Positions 10,387 to 20,043 of a stretch of DNA of 64,000 nucleotides are shown here, one piece after another. Numbering within the stretch: position 1 is the stretch's first letter; the number at the start of each line of letters is the position of its first letter. The notes under the pieces were generated by a model. It was not told where the DNA came from. It ran no database searches and saw only the letters and a list, made by a program, of their open reading frames with translations. Made by a program: the position numbers and the translations under genes. Origin of the DNA: Geobacillus vulcani PSS1 (GTDB taxonomy: Bacteria; Bacillota; Bacilli; Bacillales; Anoxybacillaceae); NCBI RefSeq assembly GCF_000733845.1, contig NZ_JPOI01000001.1:1341501-1405500 (forward strand), in the 5' to 3' direction.

Positions 10387-11051
10387 CGATTCGCACGATT
10401 TTATTTGACCTTGACGGAACGTTGATTGATACGAATGAGCTGATCATCCAGTCGTTTTTGCATACGCTGGAGAAGTACTACCCGGGCCGCTACGGGCGTG
10501 AGGACGTGCTGCCGTTCATCGGGCCGTCGCTGTACGAGACGTTCAGCTCGCTCGATCCGGAACGGGTCGAGGAGATGGTGAAGACGTATCGCACGTTCAA
10601 CCACGCTCGCCATGACGAACTGATCCGCGAGTTTGACACGGTGTATGAGACGATCGAAACGCTGCACCGCCATGGATTTCGCCTTGGCGTCGTAACGACG
10701 AAAATGCATGACACGGCGCTCATGGGCTTGCGAAAAACGCGGCTTGAGCCGTTTTTCTCATGTGTCATCGGTCTTGATGACGTCAGCCGCCCTAAGCCGG
10801 ATCCCGAACCGATTCATAAGGCGCTTGAGGCGCTTCAGTCGAAACCGGACGAAGCGCTGATGGTCGGCGACAACTACCACGACATTTTGGCCGGCAAAAA
10901 CGCCGGCGTCAAAACGGCCGGCGTCGCCTGGGCGATTAAAGGCCGCGGCCATTTGGAACAATATGAACCGGACTATATGTTGGAAAAAATGAGCGATTTG
11001 CTGGCCATTGTCGGCATCAACGAACGGAAGGAGGAAGCGCCCTCCCGGTGA
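10383..11051 (+). CDS. ppaX: Pyrophosphatase PpaX (HAD superfamily)
   Basis: Hydrolyses the pyrophosphate released when HPrK/P dephosphorylates Ser46-P HPr, so it works with hprK upstream. The 222 residues carry the HAD motifs: [11 protein letters not shown] (residues 8-17), II around VVTTKM, and [21 protein letters not shown] near 160. It overlaps yvoD by 4 bases and yvoF by 4 bases, so all three are coupled. Confidence 0.93.
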   Translation: MTIRTILFDLDGTLIDTNELIIQSFLHTLEKYYPGRYGREDVLPFIGPSLYETFSSLDPERVEEMVKTYRTFNHARHDELIREFDTVYETIETLHRHGFRLGVVTTKMHDTALMGLRKTRLEPFFSCVIGLDDVSRPKPDPEPIHKALEALQSKPDEALMVGDNYHDILAGKNAGVKTAGVAWAIKGRGHLEQYEPDYMLEKMSDLLAIVGINERKEEAPSR

Positions 11052-11545
11052 GACGAACGACCAAATACCCCGTCCACGGGGCGAACTCGCTCTGGCAATT
11101 GTACCGCACTGTCTCGTTTTGGAAAGTGCTGAAAAACGTGATCGTGATCCAAATCGGGCGCTACACGCCGTTTTTGCCGCTGAAAAACTGGCTGTATCGC
11201 ACGTTTCTCGGCATGAAGATCGGCGAGCAAACGGCGCTCGCCTTTATGGTCATGCCGGATATTCTCTTCCCGGAAAAAATCCGCATCGGCCGCAACTGCG
11301 TCATCGGCTACAACACGACGATTCTCGCCCACGAATATTTAGTGGACGAATACCGCCTCGGCGATGTGGTGATCGGCGATGAGGTGATGATCGGCGCGAA
11401 CTCGACCATTTTGCCCGGCGTGGTGATCGGCGACCGCGCCGTCGTCGCCGCCGGCACCGTCGTCCATCAAGACGTCCCGCCCGGGGCCATGGTCGCCGGC
11501 TGCCCGATGCGCATCGTCCGCCGGAATGAACCGCCTTCCGATTGA
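11048..11545 (+). CDS. yvoF: Hexapeptide-repeat acetyltransferase, YvoF-like
   Basis: A 165-residue left-handed beta-helix O-acetyltransferase. The C-terminal half shows the repeated I-G-x-x-x/V-I-G pattern ([20 protein letters not shown], then [19 protein letters not shown]), and it ends in a [16 protein letters not shown] motif typical of maltose/galactoside acetyltransferase relatives. Substrate is unknown. The start is GTG 11048, overlapping the ppaX stop. Its last 73 bp recur, diverged, at 12357-12429 beyond a VanZ-like insertion. Confidence 0.85.
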   Translation: MRRTTKYPVHGANSLWQLYRTVSFWKVLKNVIVIQIGRYTPFLPLKNWLYRTFLGMKIGEQTALAFMVMPDILFPEKIRIGRNCVIGYNTTILAHEYLVDEYRLGDVVIGDEVMIGANSTILPGVVIGDRAVVAAGTVVHQDVPPGAMVAGCPMRIVRRNEPPSD

Positions 11546-11755
11546 ATGGGGGTGGTTTTCCATTTTGGAATAGGAAAATTTGTTGAGATTCGGCAATGTT
11601 GTACACGCAAGAGGACAGCACCACTGCTCCATACCGTTTCACCGCCCAAATGTGGCGAATCCGATAGCATAAGCTCCAGTTGATCTTTCGTCTGCTGGAA
11701 AAAGCATTTGATCGTCCCTGCAGTAAAATAAAAAACGATGTTTGGGGGGAGTTGT
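11546..11755. other. Intergenic stretch with coding-like remnant (minus strand)
   Basis: No intact gene. On the minus strand (about 11725-11575) an open frame reading ...TIKCFFQQTKDQLELMLSD... looks like decayed coding sequence, perhaps from a mobile element, but I do not recognise the family. The ribosome site of the VanZ-like gene (GGGGGGAG) is at 11744-11751. Confidence 0.35.
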
Positions 11756-12346
11756 TTGTTAACCTTCGATATCCCAATAGTTTTCTTGTTTTTTATTCCT
11801 TTAGTTGTTTTGCTTATTAGACGAAATTATAAAAATATACCATTTTCTAAAAGTTTAATTTTTGTTATTTTTTACATCCATGTTGTTGTTGTTATTGGTA
11901 TTACCTTGTTCCCCATTCCCTTCCAAAAGGAGTTGTTACATGACTTAAAAGCAAGTCATATCGAGAGCTCAATAAATTTCGTTCCCTTTTTATCTATTAT
12001 TAAAATATTATCGTTACACTCAATTGGAACAGGTTTCGCACAAATTGGGGGCAACTTTTTGTTGCTACTTCCTCTAGGAATATATCTGCCACTTTTATTT
12101 TATAGAGTGAATAGCTTTAAAAGAGTATCTTTCATTGTTTGTTTATGCTCATTCATGATTGAATCTATGCAGTTTTTCATTTCTTTGATATTAAATTATC
12201 ATTATAAAGCAGTAGATGTCGATGATGTGATATTGAACACATTGGGGGGACAATTTGGTTACCTCATATATCGGATCACGATTCCTTCAATTGAAAGGAA
12301 TGTTGATTTATCACGTTTTACAAACAACTTGAGATTCAAGGAATAG
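11756..12346 (+). CDS. VanZ-like family membrane protein
   Basis: A 196-residue hydrophobic protein with about five membrane segments. It shows VanZ-like features: an early VVVVIGITLFPIPF segment, the SSINFVPFLSI motif, and the distal VDVDDVILNTLGGQFGYLIY motif (the D-x-x-x-N-x-x-G signature). VanZ proteins confer low-level teicoplanin resistance in enterococci; most relatives have no assigned role. The TTG at 11756 has GGGGGGAG just upstream; ATG 11738 would add six residues but contains that ribosome site. The gene is much more AT-rich than its neighbours and sits between two copies of the yvoF 3' end, indicating horizontal acquisition. Confidence 0.78.
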   Translation: MLTFDIPIVFLFFIPLVVLLIRRNYKNIPFSKSLIFVIFYIHVVVVIGITLFPIPFQKELLHDLKASHIESSINFVPFLSIIKILSLHSIGTGFAQIGGNFLLLLPLGIYLPLLFYRVNSFKRVSFIVCLCSFMIESMQFFISLILNYHYKAVDVDDVILNTLGGQFGYLIYRITIPSIERNVDLSRFTNNLRFKE

Positions 12347-12356
12347 CTTATCATTT

Positions 12357-12429
12357 CGTCCCGCCCGGGGCGGTGGCCGCGGGCTGCCCGATGCGCATCG
12401 TTCGCACGAACGAACCGCCTTCCGATTGA
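12357..12429 (+). pseudogene. Second, diverged copy of the yvoF 3' end
   Basis: The frame reads [23 protein letters not shown] then stop, against [23 protein letters not shown] at the yvoF end (11473-11545). Both copies are 73 bp to the stop, and they differ at scattered positions, so this is a copy from a diverged allele rather than a recent duplication. It has no upstream coding sequence. Confidence 0.8.
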
Positions 12430-12490
12430 ACGGGGCGGGTTTTGGTTTGGAAAAATGAGGGGCCAGAAAAAGTGAGGGAATTGTTTACCT

Positions 12491-12655
12491 GAGTTCGACG
12501 ATCACTAGGCAAACAAAATTCCTCCCATCCCCATCACCTTCGCTTTCGTCCATTTGGCCTTCGGATCCTATTCGTTGTGAGCAAGCTGGAGATACGCTAC
12601 GGTCGTTCCGTCTTTGTTTTTGCGTGTGGCTCGTCGCATGTACATGCCTATATGA
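12491..12655 (-). mobile_element. Internally deleted remnant of the IS1634-type element
   Basis: Positions 12491-12530 resemble the left end of the intact element at 51864 (GAGTTCGAC..CACTAGGCAAACAAAAT). They join directly to sequence matching the start of its transposase gene on the minus strand (MYMRRATRKNKDGTTVAYLQ, ATG at 12645). The Trp codon after LAHNE is now a stop, and about 1.5 kb of the gene is missing. No right-hand inverted repeat was found. Confidence 0.75.
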
Positions 12656-12770
12656 TAAACGATATTGGGCTTTTCATGTCTAACCTGTTTAGGTGAGAAT
12701 GGGAATAACAACTTTCGGTGAAGGTGTATAAGGGAGAGTTCACAAGATGCAAAGTCAGCGAAACACGTAG

Positions 12771-12803
12771 AAAGCCGCCCCGCAAATGGGGCGGCTTTTC
12801 CTT
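12771..12803 (+). terminator. Strong rho-independent terminator
   Basis: AAAGCCGCCCC (12771-12781) pairs with GGGGCGGCTTT (12788-12798), then CCTTTT. No clear plus-strand gene ends here; it probably belongs to a gene lost from this decayed patch. Confidence 0.75.
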
Positions 12804-12931
12804 TTGGACCGCACATGCGGCGTTCAGTTAAAAAATATTTTTGGCCGCACTTGAGTTCAAGGAACTCAAAGGGCATTATTTATCGTATGCTTGTTTTCCG
12901 AATCTTATGAAAAGAAAATTTGACAGAAGTG

Positions 12932-13099
12932 TCAAGAACGGTTTTCTGGATCTTCTCTAAGTTTAGTGTACATCCTACAGATTTTTTCGTCAATCAGGTC
13001 CATTTGTTCGCTTGTTAATTTGAAAACGCCGTCCTTTGCTTTTTTAGGTTTGAAAATGCGAATTTTGCTTATAGGCTGCATTTGGTTTGGAATGGCCAC
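12932..13099 (-). CDS. Small hypothetical protein
   Basis: The frame encodes about 55 residues with the plausible coding stretch PISKIRIFKPKKAKDGVFKL, a basic N-terminal half and an acidic helical end (EQMDLIDEKICRMYTKLRED). I do not recognise it. The GTG at 13099 has AAAAGG upstream, but an ATG (13081) could also start a 49-residue form. It lies in a decayed intergenic region between yvoF and hisZ and may be a fragment. The 149 bases to the next gene hold nothing recognisable. Confidence 0.4.
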   Translation of the reverse strand: MAIPNQMQPISKIRIFKPKKAKDGVFKLTSEQMDLIDEKICRMYTKLREDPENRS

Positions 13100-13275
13100 T
13101 GCCTTTTGGTGTGAGATCGACAACACCCTGCATGGATGTCCTTGATGGCTGTCTCCGTCATGCGGGAGGACATCACGAAGTTGACATGGCGCGTCAACAC
13201 TGATTTTTTAGAATGAAATATGGGGTATCTTGAGTCTAGCCTTTGATCTATATTTTACGTAAAAAGGATGCAAAT

Positions 13276-13527
13276 ATGATGATGAAGTGGTATCAACGTT
13301 CGTTTTTCCAACCACCGCCAATCGACCCGAACCGAAACGAAGAGTCATTTCGACTGCAGCCGATCGAGTTGGACAGTGATAAGCCTCCCTTTTCGACGCT
13401 TGCCCAGTTTTTCCTTACCGAGCATGTGCTGTATGATGTGCCTGAATTGGTCACGGTCATCCCGATTCCAAACCGATTTGTTGTTGATGGCGCGTTTCCT
13501 CTTGACGCTGTGGACGCAAAGGAGTAA
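13276..13527 (+). CDS. Small hypothetical protein
   Basis: An 83-residue soluble protein starting MMMKWYQRSFFQPPPIDPNR, with no membrane segment or motif I recognise. An AAAGGA site (13263-13268) lies 7 bases before the ATG at 13276, which supports translation. It precedes hisZ by 67 bases on the same strand. Confidence 0.5.
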   Translation: MMMKWYQRSFFQPPPIDPNRNEESFRLQPIELDSDKPPFSTLAQFFLTEHVLYDVPELVTVIPIPNRFVVDGAFPLDAVDAKE

Positions 13528-13594
13528 ACTACTAATAACTTCACTTCTCTACCATATTAGCAAACTAAAGTATTTTGATAAAGGGTGTGGGGAC

Positions 13595-14779
13595 ATGGCA
13601 AAAAGGCTGTTCATGTTTGAGAAACCGTTAGGCATGCGCGATACGCTGCCGTTTTTATATGAAATGAAAAAGCAGGTGCGCTCGGTGATGGCGGAAGAAA
13701 TCGAGCGCTGGGGCTATGAGTTTATCGAAACGCCGACGCTTGAGTATTATGAAACGGTCGGCGCGGCGTCGGCGATCGCCGATCATCGGCTGTTTAAGCT
13801 CTTGGACCAGCAAGGGCACACGCTCGTACTGCGGCCCGACATGACGGCGCCGATCGCCCGCGTGGCGGCGTCAAGGCTGTATGAGGACGGCAACCCGCTC
13901 CGGTTGGCGTACAACGCCAACGTGTTTCGCGCGCAGCAGCGCGAAGGCGGGCGGCCGGCGGAGTTTGAGCAGATCGGCGTCGAGCTGATCGGCGATGGCA
14001 CGGTGGCGGCCGACGCCGAGGTGATCAGCTTAATGGCGGCGCTGCTGAAGCGCGTGGGTCTCGGCCGCTTTTCGGTGGCCATCGGCCATATCGGTTATGT
14101 CAATGCGCTCTTTTTGGAGATTTTAGGGAATGAAGAGCGGGCGAGTGTGCTGCGCCGCTTCTTATATGAAAAAAATTATGTCGGCTACCGTGAGCATGTG
14201 AAGTCGCTGCCACTTTCGTCGATCGATCAAAAGCGGCTGTTGGATCTTCTTTCGCTACGCGGCGGCTGCGAGGCGATCGAGGCGGCAAAAGCGCTGGCTT
14301 CGAGCGGGGAAGGGCAGCAAGCCGCCGATGAGGTGGCCGCTCTGTTTGCGGCGCTTGAGACGTATGGGGTGGCCGAGGCGGTGAAGCTCGATATGGCGTT
14401 GGTCAGCCATATGAGCTATTACACCGGCATTTTGTTTGAAGTGTACGCCGAGCAAGTGGGATTCCCGATCGGCAACGGCGGGCGGTATGATGAGTTGCTG
14501 GCGAAGTTTTCCCGCCCGGCGCCGGCGACAGGGTTTGGCCTGCGCGTCGATCGGCTGATCGAGGCGGTTGGCGAGACGGATGTGCGCGAGGAGATCGAGT
14601 GCATCGTGTTCAGCCAAGAGCGGTTGGCGGAGGCGGTCGAGCTCGCCGAGGCGAAGCGGGCGGAAGGGCGCCGCGTCGTCTTGCAGCATATCGCCGGCAT
14701 TCGCGATATTGACGCCTACAGCCAGCGCTATCGGTCGATCGTCTATTTGCTTGGCCGAAGCGGGCGCGAGGGGCAATGA
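13595..14779 (+). CDS. hisZ: ATP phosphoribosyltransferase regulatory subunit HisZ
   Basis: A catalytically inactive histidyl-tRNA synthetase paralog needed by the short-form HisG for the first step of histidine synthesis. The 394 residues match the family. Class II synthetase-like features include FEKPLGMRDTLP near residue 7 and LVLRPDMTAPIARVAASRL near 80. ATG 13595 is used; the frame is open back to 13376, but upstream codons overlap another gene. The first gene of hisZGDBHAFI. No T-box leader is visible in the preceding 67 bases. Confidence 0.94.
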   Translation: MAKRLFMFEKPLGMRDTLPFLYEMKKQVRSVMAEEIERWGYEFIETPTLEYYETVGAASAIADHRLFKLLDQQGHTLVLRPDMTAPIARVAASRLYEDGNPLRLAYNANVFRAQQREGGRPAEFEQIGVELIGDGTVAADAEVISLMAALLKRVGLGRFSVAIGHIGYVNALFLEILGNEERASVLRRFLYEKNYVGYREHVKSLPLSSIDQKRLLDLLSLRGGCEAIEAAKALASSGEGQQAADEVAALFAALETYGVAEAVKLDMALVSHMSYYTGILFEVYAEQVGFPIGNGGRYDELLAKFSRPAPATGFGLRVDRLIEAVGETDVREEIECIVFSQERLAEAVELAEAKRAEGRRVVLQHIAGIRDIDAYSQRYRSIVYLLGRSGREGQ

Positions 14780-14939
14780 GCGTCACGACGTGGGAGAACG
14801 CGGACAACAGCCATTCAACCCGCTGGTTCGCGCCTGCGGACGGGCGTGCCGCAATCTTTAAAGGGATGGCGGTTTGACGGAAGGGGCGTTAGCGAGAGCG
14901 TGGCGCTGACGCATGACGACAAGCAGGGAGGAAGACGGG

Positions 14940-15563
14940 ATGCTGACGATTGCGATGCCGAAAGGACGCATTTTTGACGAGGCGGTCGAGCTGCTGCGCC
15001 GGGCGGATTATGCGTTGCCGCCGGAGTTTGCCGAATCGCGCAAGCTCGTCATTGATGTTGCTGAGGAACAAATGCGCTTTATTTTGGCGAAACCGATGGA
15101 TGTGGTGACGTATGTGGAGCACGGAGTGGCCGATCTAGGCATAGCGGGGAAAGACGTTTTAATGGAGGAAGAACGAAACGTCTATGAGCTGCTCGATTTG
15201 CGCATCAGCCGCTGCCATCTGGCCGTCGCCGGGCTGCCCGGCGTCAAGATGAATGAAATCGCCCCAAGGGTGGCGACGAAATATCCGAACATCGCCTCAA
15301 CGTATTTTCGCGAACAAGGCGAGCAAGTGGAAATCATCCGCCTGAACGGATCGATTGAACTCGCCCCGCTCATCGGCCTGGCCGACCGGATTGTGGACAT
15401 CGTTTCCACGGGGCGGACGTTGAAAGAAAACGGGCTTGTCGAGCTTGAACGAATCGCCGAGGTGACGTCGCGCCTGATTGCCAATCCGGCCAGCTACCGG
15501 TTAAACAGCGGGGAGATCGAGCGGCTGGTCGATCGGCTCGCGGCGGTCATTCCCGAGCGGTGA
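14940..15563 (+). CDS. hisG: ATP phosphoribosyltransferase catalytic subunit HisG (short form)
   Basis: Condenses ATP and PRPP, the committed step of histidine synthesis. The 207 residues identify the short form that lacks the C-terminal regulatory domain and requires HisZ. The motif [11 protein letters not shown] near residue 66 and the PRPP-binding stretch [14 protein letters not shown] near 155 are visible. The start at 14940 has GGGAGGAAG upstream; the frame is open back to 14913. The 160 bases after hisZ contain no separate gene. Confidence 0.95.
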   Translation: MLTIAMPKGRIFDEAVELLRRADYALPPEFAESRKLVIDVAEEQMRFILAKPMDVVTYVEHGVADLGIAGKDVLMEEERNVYELLDLRISRCHLAVAGLPGVKMNEIAPRVATKYPNIASTYFREQGEQVEIIRLNGSIELAPLIGLADRIVDIVSTGRTLKENGLVELERIAEVTSRLIANPASYRLNSGEIERLVDRLAAVIPER

Positions 15564-15646
15564 GGCAAACGGAACGGTGCACAGACGAGAGACGCAAAAG
15601 ACGGGGGAAGCGTCCAAAAAGCCATCGGATGGAAAGGAGAAAAGCC

Positions 15647-16930
15647 ATGAAAATCGAACGAATCCAAGGCGGCGTCTCGCTAAGGCGGACGATTGAAAGC
15701 GGAACGGAGGAGCAGCGCCGAGCCGTGCTCGATATCATCGCCGCGGTGCGCGCCCGGGGCGATGCGGCGCTGAAAGAATATACGGAACGGTTTGACGGCG
15801 TCAAGCTGGATTCGCTGCGGGTGACGGAAGCGGAAATGGAGCGCGCGCATGCGTCCATGAGCGCGGAGATGCTGGAGATCATCCGTGAAGCGGCGGCCCA
15901 CATTCGCGCCTATCATGAGCGGCAAAAGCGCCAATCATGGTGGATGACGAACGAAGACGGCACGATTCTCGGGCAAAAGGTGACGCCGCTTGACGCCGTC
16001 GGGCTGTATGTGCCGGGCGGGACGGCCGCCTATCCGTCGTCCGTGCTGATGAACGTCATTCCTGCGCAAGTGGCGGGAGTGAAGCGGATTGTCATCACCT
16101 CGCCGCCAAATAAAGACGGCACGCTGCCGGCTGGGGTGCTGGCGGCGGCGCATGAACTTGGGGTGGCGGAAATTTACAAAGTCGGCGGCGCGCAGGCGAT
16201 CGCGGCGCTGGCGTATGGAACGGAAACGATTCGGCCGGTCGATAAAATTTTCGGACCGGGCAACATTTATGTGGCGTTGGCGAAACGGGAAGTGTTCGGG
16301 CATGTGGCGATCGACATGATCGCCGGGCCGAGCGAAATTGTTGTGCTCGCGGATGAGACGGCCCGCCCGGATGAGATTGCGGCGGATTTGTTGTCACAGG
16401 CCGAGCATGACGTGCGGGCGTCAGCCATTTTAGTAACGCCTTCAATGAAACTTGCCTTGGCGGTGGCGAGCGAGGTGGAACGGCAGCTTGAGACGCTGCC
16501 GCGCCGCGAGATCGCCCAAGCGGCGCTGGAAACCTACGGGGCCATTTATGTGACCGAGACGCTTGATGAGGCCGTTGAGGCGGTCAATGAGCTGGCGCCC
16601 GAGCATTTGGAAGTGATGACGGCGGAGCCGATGGCGCTGTTAGGGAAACTTCGCCATGCCGGGGCGATGTTTTTCGGCCGCTTCAGCTCTGAGCCGGTCG
16701 GCGACTATTTTGCCGGGCCGAACCACGTGCTGCCGACCAACGGCACGGCCAGATTCTCAAGCGGCTTGAGCGTCGATGAGTTTGTGAAAAAATCAAGCGT
16801 GATCGTTTACAGTGAAGCCGCCTTGAAACAACATGGCAACAAAATCGCCGCGTTTGCCCGCCTCGAGGGGCTGGAGGCGCACGCGCGCGCCATTGAGATG
16901 CGGCTGAAACGAGAAAGAGGGGAACGATAA
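15647..16930 (+). CDS. hisD: Histidinol dehydrogenase HisD
   Basis: A zinc enzyme that oxidises L-histidinol to L-histidine in two NAD-dependent steps. The 427 residues equal the B. subtilis length. Typical stretches are visible: [37 protein letters not shown], the catalytic [10 protein letters not shown] region, and [23 protein letters not shown] 15647 follows AAAGGAGA. The stop overlaps the hisB start (TAATG). Confidence 0.97.
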   Translation: MKIERIQGGVSLRRTIESGTEEQRRAVLDIIAAVRARGDAALKEYTERFDGVKLDSLRVTEAEMERAHASMSAEMLEIIREAAAHIRAYHERQKRQSWWMTNEDGTILGQKVTPLDAVGLYVPGGTAAYPSSVLMNVIPAQVAGVKRIVITSPPNKDGTLPAGVLAAAHELGVAEIYKVGGAQAIAALAYGTETIRPVDKIFGPGNIYVALAKREVFGHVAIDMIAGPSEIVVLADETARPDEIAADLLSQAEHDVRASAILVTPSMKLALAVASEVERQLETLPRREIAQAALETYGAIYVTETLDEAVEAVNELAPEHLEVMTAEPMALLGKLRHAGAMFFGRFSSEPVGDYFAGPNHVLPTNGTARFSSGLSVDEFVKKSSVIVYSEAALKQHGNKIAAFARLEGLEAHARAIEMRLKRERGER

Positions 16931-17517
16931 TGGCGAGAGAGGCGACGATCGCAAGAACGACGAAGGAGACAAGCATTCAGCTGACGTTTTCGCTAGACGG
17001 TGAAGGGAAGACGGAGCTCGAGACCGGCGTGCCGTTTTTGACCCATATGCTTGATTTGTTTGCGAAACACGGCCAGTTTGACTTGTTTGTTGACGCGAAA
17101 GGCGATACGCATATTGACGATCACCATACGACCGAAGATATCGGCATTTGCCTCGGGCAGGCGATCAAAGAAGCGCTCGGCGACAAAAAGGGAATCAAGC
17201 GGTACGGCCACGCGTTTGTGCCGATGGATGATGCGCTGGCGCAAGTCGTGATCGACTTGAGCAACCGCCCGCATTTGGAATTTCGCGGCGAATTTCCGGC
17301 GGCGAAAGTCGGCACGTTCGATGTCGAGCTCGTTCACGAGTTTTTATGGAAGCTGGCGCTGGAGGCGCGGATGAACTTGCATGTCATCGTTCATTACGGG
17401 CGCAATACCCACCATATGATCGAAGCGGTGTTTAAAGCGCTCGGGCGGGCGCTCGATGAAGCGACGATGGTCGACCCGCGCGTCAAAGGCGTCCCGTCGA
17501 CGAAAGGGATGCTCTAA
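16930..17517 (+). CDS. hisB: Imidazoleglycerol-phosphate dehydratase HisB
   Basis: A manganese enzyme that dehydrates imidazole glycerol phosphate. The 195 residues match the monofunctional family. The metal-binding motifs [22 protein letters not shown] ([10 protein letters not shown] near 63) and [15 protein letters not shown] near 160 are present. It is translationally coupled to hisD. Downstream, the operon is interrupted by a 390-bp gap carrying a tandem repeat array before hisH. Confidence 0.97.
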   Translation: MAREATIARTTKETSIQLTFSLDGEGKTELETGVPFLTHMLDLFAKHGQFDLFVDAKGDTHIDDHHTTEDIGICLGQAIKEALGDKKGIKRYGHAFVPMDDALAQVVIDLSNRPHLEFRGEFPAAKVGTFDVELVHEFLWKLALEARMNLHVIVHYGRNTHHMIEAVFKALGRALDEATMVDPRVKGVPSTKGML

Positions 17518-17530
17518 CCGATCGAGGGGA

Positions 17531-17800
17531 GCGCTTCTCGCGGGGAAAAGCTTCGCGAGCGCAGGGAAGGCGTCCGGATCGAGGGGGCGCTTCCTGTGGG
17601 GAAAGCTTCGCGAGCGCAGGGAAGGCGTCCGAATCGAGGGCGGCGCTTCCTGTGGGGAAAGCTTCGCGAGCGCAGGGAAGGCGTCCGGATCGAGGGGGCG
17701 CTTCCTGTGGGGAAAAGCTTCGCGGGCGCAGGGAAGGCGTCCGGATCGAGGGCGGCGCTTCCTGCGGGAAAAGCTCCACGGATGCAGGAAAGGCGACCGG
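17531..17800. repeat. Tandem array of about 56-bp repeats between hisB and hisH
   Basis: Units starting GCGCTTC recur at 17531, 17587, 17643, 17698 and 17755 (spacings 56, 56, 55, 57), each with GGGGAAA(A)GCTTCGCG, GCGCAGGGAAGGCGTCC and GATCGAGGG; the fifth is diverged. The unit is not a multiple of three, and reading frames through it give low-complexity products, so it is probably non-coding. Each unit holds short inverted repeats (GCTTC...GAAAGC), so the transcript may fold into a row of hairpins. Confidence 0.9.
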
Positions 17801-17909
17801 ATGCCAAGGAGAGGTTTGCGCATGAAGGGAGCGCCGTAAAAAAGCATGCCGTCATACCGTTGTTCATTGAACAAGGGGATGGGCATGGATCAGCGAAGAA
17901 AGGAATGGG

Positions 17910-18551
17910 ATGACGATGATCGGGATCATCGACTATGGCATGGGCAACTTATACAGCGTCAGCAAAGCGCTTGAGCGGCTTGGCTGTCCGTATATCGTGA
18001 GCGGCGACAATGAGGAGCTGGCGCGGGCAGGCGGGCTCATTTTGCCTGGCGTCGGCTCGTTCCGCGATGCGATGCACATTTTGCGTGAAACCGGGCTGGC
18101 CGATTTCATCCGCGCGGCGGCTGAAAACGGCACGCCGTTGCTCGGCATTTGTTTAGGGATGCAGTTGTTGTTTGACGAAAGCGAGGAAAACGGGCCGACC
18201 GAAGGGCTCGGGCTGCTTCGCGGCCGCGTCGTCCGCTTTCCGGGCGTGACGAAAGCCGGCGAGCCGTACAAAGTGCCGCACATGGGCTGGAATCAGCTTC
18301 GCTTTCATCGTCCGTCGCCGCTTCTTGATGATGTCGAGGAAGGGCATGTGTATTTTGTCCATTCGTATTACGTCGTCCCGGGCGACGAAGAGGTCGTGCT
18401 CGCCAGCAGCGAATACGATGTCGACGTCCCAGCGGTCGTCGGGCGCGGCCACGTGTTTGGCACACAGTTTCACCCGGAAAAAAGCGGCGCGGTCGGCATG
18501 CACATCTTACGCAACTATGTCGGCATCGCCACAGGAAAGGAGAATGGCTGA
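17910..18551 (+). CDS. hisH: Imidazole glycerol phosphate synthase glutaminase subunit HisH
   Basis: A class I glutamine amidotransferase that supplies ammonia to HisF. The 213 residues match the family. The nucleophile motif [15 protein letters not shown] lies near residue 78, and the His-Glu pair is in TQFHPEKSG near 186. The start at 17910 is ATG, and a second in-frame ATG lies two codons later; AAAGGAATGGG precedes it. The stop overlaps the hisA start by one base. Confidence 0.96.
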   Translation: MTMIGIIDYGMGNLYSVSKALERLGCPYIVSGDNEELARAGGLILPGVGSFRDAMHILRETGLADFIRAAAENGTPLLGICLGMQLLFDESEENGPTEGLGLLRGRVVRFPGVTKAGEPYKVPHMGWNQLRFHRPSPLLDDVEEGHVYFVHSYYVVPGDEEVVLASSEYDVDVPAVVGRGHVFGTQFHPEKSGAVGMHILRNYVGIATGKENG

Positions 18552-19288
18552 TGGCATCGTTTACGATTTATCCGGCGATCGATATGCGCGGCGGCAAATG
18601 CGTCCGCCTGTTGCAAGGCGATTACAATCAAGAAACGGTGTACGGCGATTCGCCGGTCGCGATGGCCGAACAGTTCGCCGCCCAAGGGGCGGAGTGGATT
18701 CATATGGTCGATTTAGATGGGGCGAAAGAAGGGCGGCGCGTCAACGACCGGTTTGTCATTGAGACGGTCCGCCGGTTTCCAGTGAACGTCCAAGTCGGCG
18801 GCGGCATTCGCACCGAGGACGATGTCGCCTACTATTTGGAGCGCGGCGTCGCCCGCGTCATTTTAGGGAGCGCGGCGATTGCCGATCCGCCGTTTGTGAA
18901 AGAGATGTTGAAAAAATACGGCCGCCGGATCGCCATCGGCATCGACGCCCGCGACGGTTTCGTGGCGACGGACGGCTGGGTGCAAACATCGAACGTGAAA
19001 GCGGAAGAGCTCGGAAGGATGCTTGCCGAGGCGGGGGCGGAGACGTTTATTTTCACCGATATTGCCACCGACGGCACGCTGTCGGGGCCAAACATCGCTG
19101 CGGCGGTCCGTTTGGCCGAGGCGACGGGAAAAGAAGTGATTGCCTCCGGCGGCGTGCGCTCGCTCGACGATTTGCGCGCGCTTCGCGAATACGCCGGTCA
19201 AGGCATCGGCGGAGCGATCGTCGGCAAGGCGCTGTACACCAATCAATTTACGCTCGCGGAAGCGGTAAAGGCGGTGAACGAGCGGTGA
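18551..19288 (+). CDS. hisA: Phosphoribosylformimino-AICAR ribotide isomerase HisA
   Basis: A TIM-barrel Amadori isomerase of histidine synthesis. The 245 residues match. Catalytic Asp residues lie in [14 protein letters not shown] (near residue 8) and in the [13 protein letters not shown] stretch (near 128). Overlaps hisH by one base and hisF by four, consistent with a tightly coupled operon. Confidence 0.97.
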   Translation: MASFTIYPAIDMRGGKCVRLLQGDYNQETVYGDSPVAMAEQFAAQGAEWIHMVDLDGAKEGRRVNDRFVIETVRRFPVNVQVGGGIRTEDDVAYYLERGVARVILGSAAIADPPFVKEMLKKYGRRIAIGIDARDGFVATDGWVQTSNVKAEELGRMLAEAGAETFIFTDIATDGTLSGPNIAAAVRLAEATGKEVIASGGVRSLDDLRALREYAGQGIGGAIVGKALYTNQFTLAEAVKAVNER

Positions 19289-20043
19289 TTACGAAGCGCA
19301 TCATCCCGTGCTTGGACGTAAAAGACGGCCGCGTTGTCAAAGGGGTGCAGTTTGTCCAGCTGCGCGATGCCGGCGACCCGGTCGAGCTTGCGAAGGCGTA
19401 CGATGAGCAAGGAGCGGACGAGCTCGTGTTTTTGGACATTTCCGCCTCGCACGAAGGGCGGAAAACGATGGTCGATGTCGTCGAGCGCGTCGCTGCTCAG
19501 CTCGCCATTCCGTTTACGGTCGGCGGCGGCATTCATTCGCTTGATGACATGAAGCGCATGTTGCGCGCCGGGGCGGACAAAGTGTCGCTCAACACGGCCG
19601 CGGTGCTCCATCCTGCTTTGATCACCGAAGGGGCGGACTTTTTCGGCTCGCAATGCATCGTCGTCGCCATTGATGCGAAGTACGATCAGGCGCTCGGTTC
19701 TTGGCGCGTTTATACGCACGGCGGCCGCAACGCCACGGAATGGGAAGTCGTCGCCTGGGCGAAAGAAGCGGTGCGCCTTGGCGCCGGGGAGATTTTGCTG
19801 ACGAGCATGGATGCCGACGGCGGGAAAAACGGCTTTGACCTCGAGTTGACGCGGCGAGTGAGCGAAGCGGTCCCGGTTCCGGTCATCGCCTCGGGCGGCG
19901 CCGGCAAGGCCGAGCATTTTTGGGAAGCGTTCGAAAAAGGAAAAGCGGACGCGGCGCTGGCGGCGTCGATTTTCCATTACAAAGAAACATCGGTCGGTCA
20001 AGTGAAGGCGTACTTGAAAGAAAGAGGGGTGAACGTGCGATGA
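19285..20043 (+). CDS. hisF: Imidazole glycerol phosphate synthase cyclase subunit HisF
   Basis: The TIM-barrel partner of HisH that makes imidazole glycerol phosphate and AICAR. The 252 residues match. The catalytic Asp residues lie in [16 protein letters not shown] (near residue 5) and [19 protein letters not shown] (near 172). Start GTG 19285 overlaps the hisA stop (GTGA). Confidence 0.97.
   Translation: MITKRIIPCLDVKDGRVVKGVQFVQLRDAGDPVELAKAYDEQGADELVFLDISASHEGRKTMVDVVERVAAQLAIPFTVGGGIHSLDDMKRMLRAGADKVSLNTAAVLHPALITEGADFFGSQCIVVAIDAKYDQALGSWRVYTHGGRNATEWEVVAWAKEAVRLGAGEILLTSMDADGGKNGFDLELTRRVSEAVPVPVIASGGAGKAEHFWEAFEKGKADAALAASIFHYKETSVGQVKAYLKERGVNVR

Noticed and set aside
13528..13594. 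T-box or other leader before hisZ
   Set aside because: The 67-base gap is too short and has no T-box sequence (AGGGTGGNACCGCG-like) or antiterminator.
17531..17800. Possible CRISPR array
   Set aside because: Units are directly contiguous with no unique spacers, and there are no cas genes nearby.
17483..17839. Several overlapping open frames through the hisB-hisH repeats
   Set aside because: They arise from the repetitive GC-rich unit; the period is not a multiple of three, and products are low-complexity.
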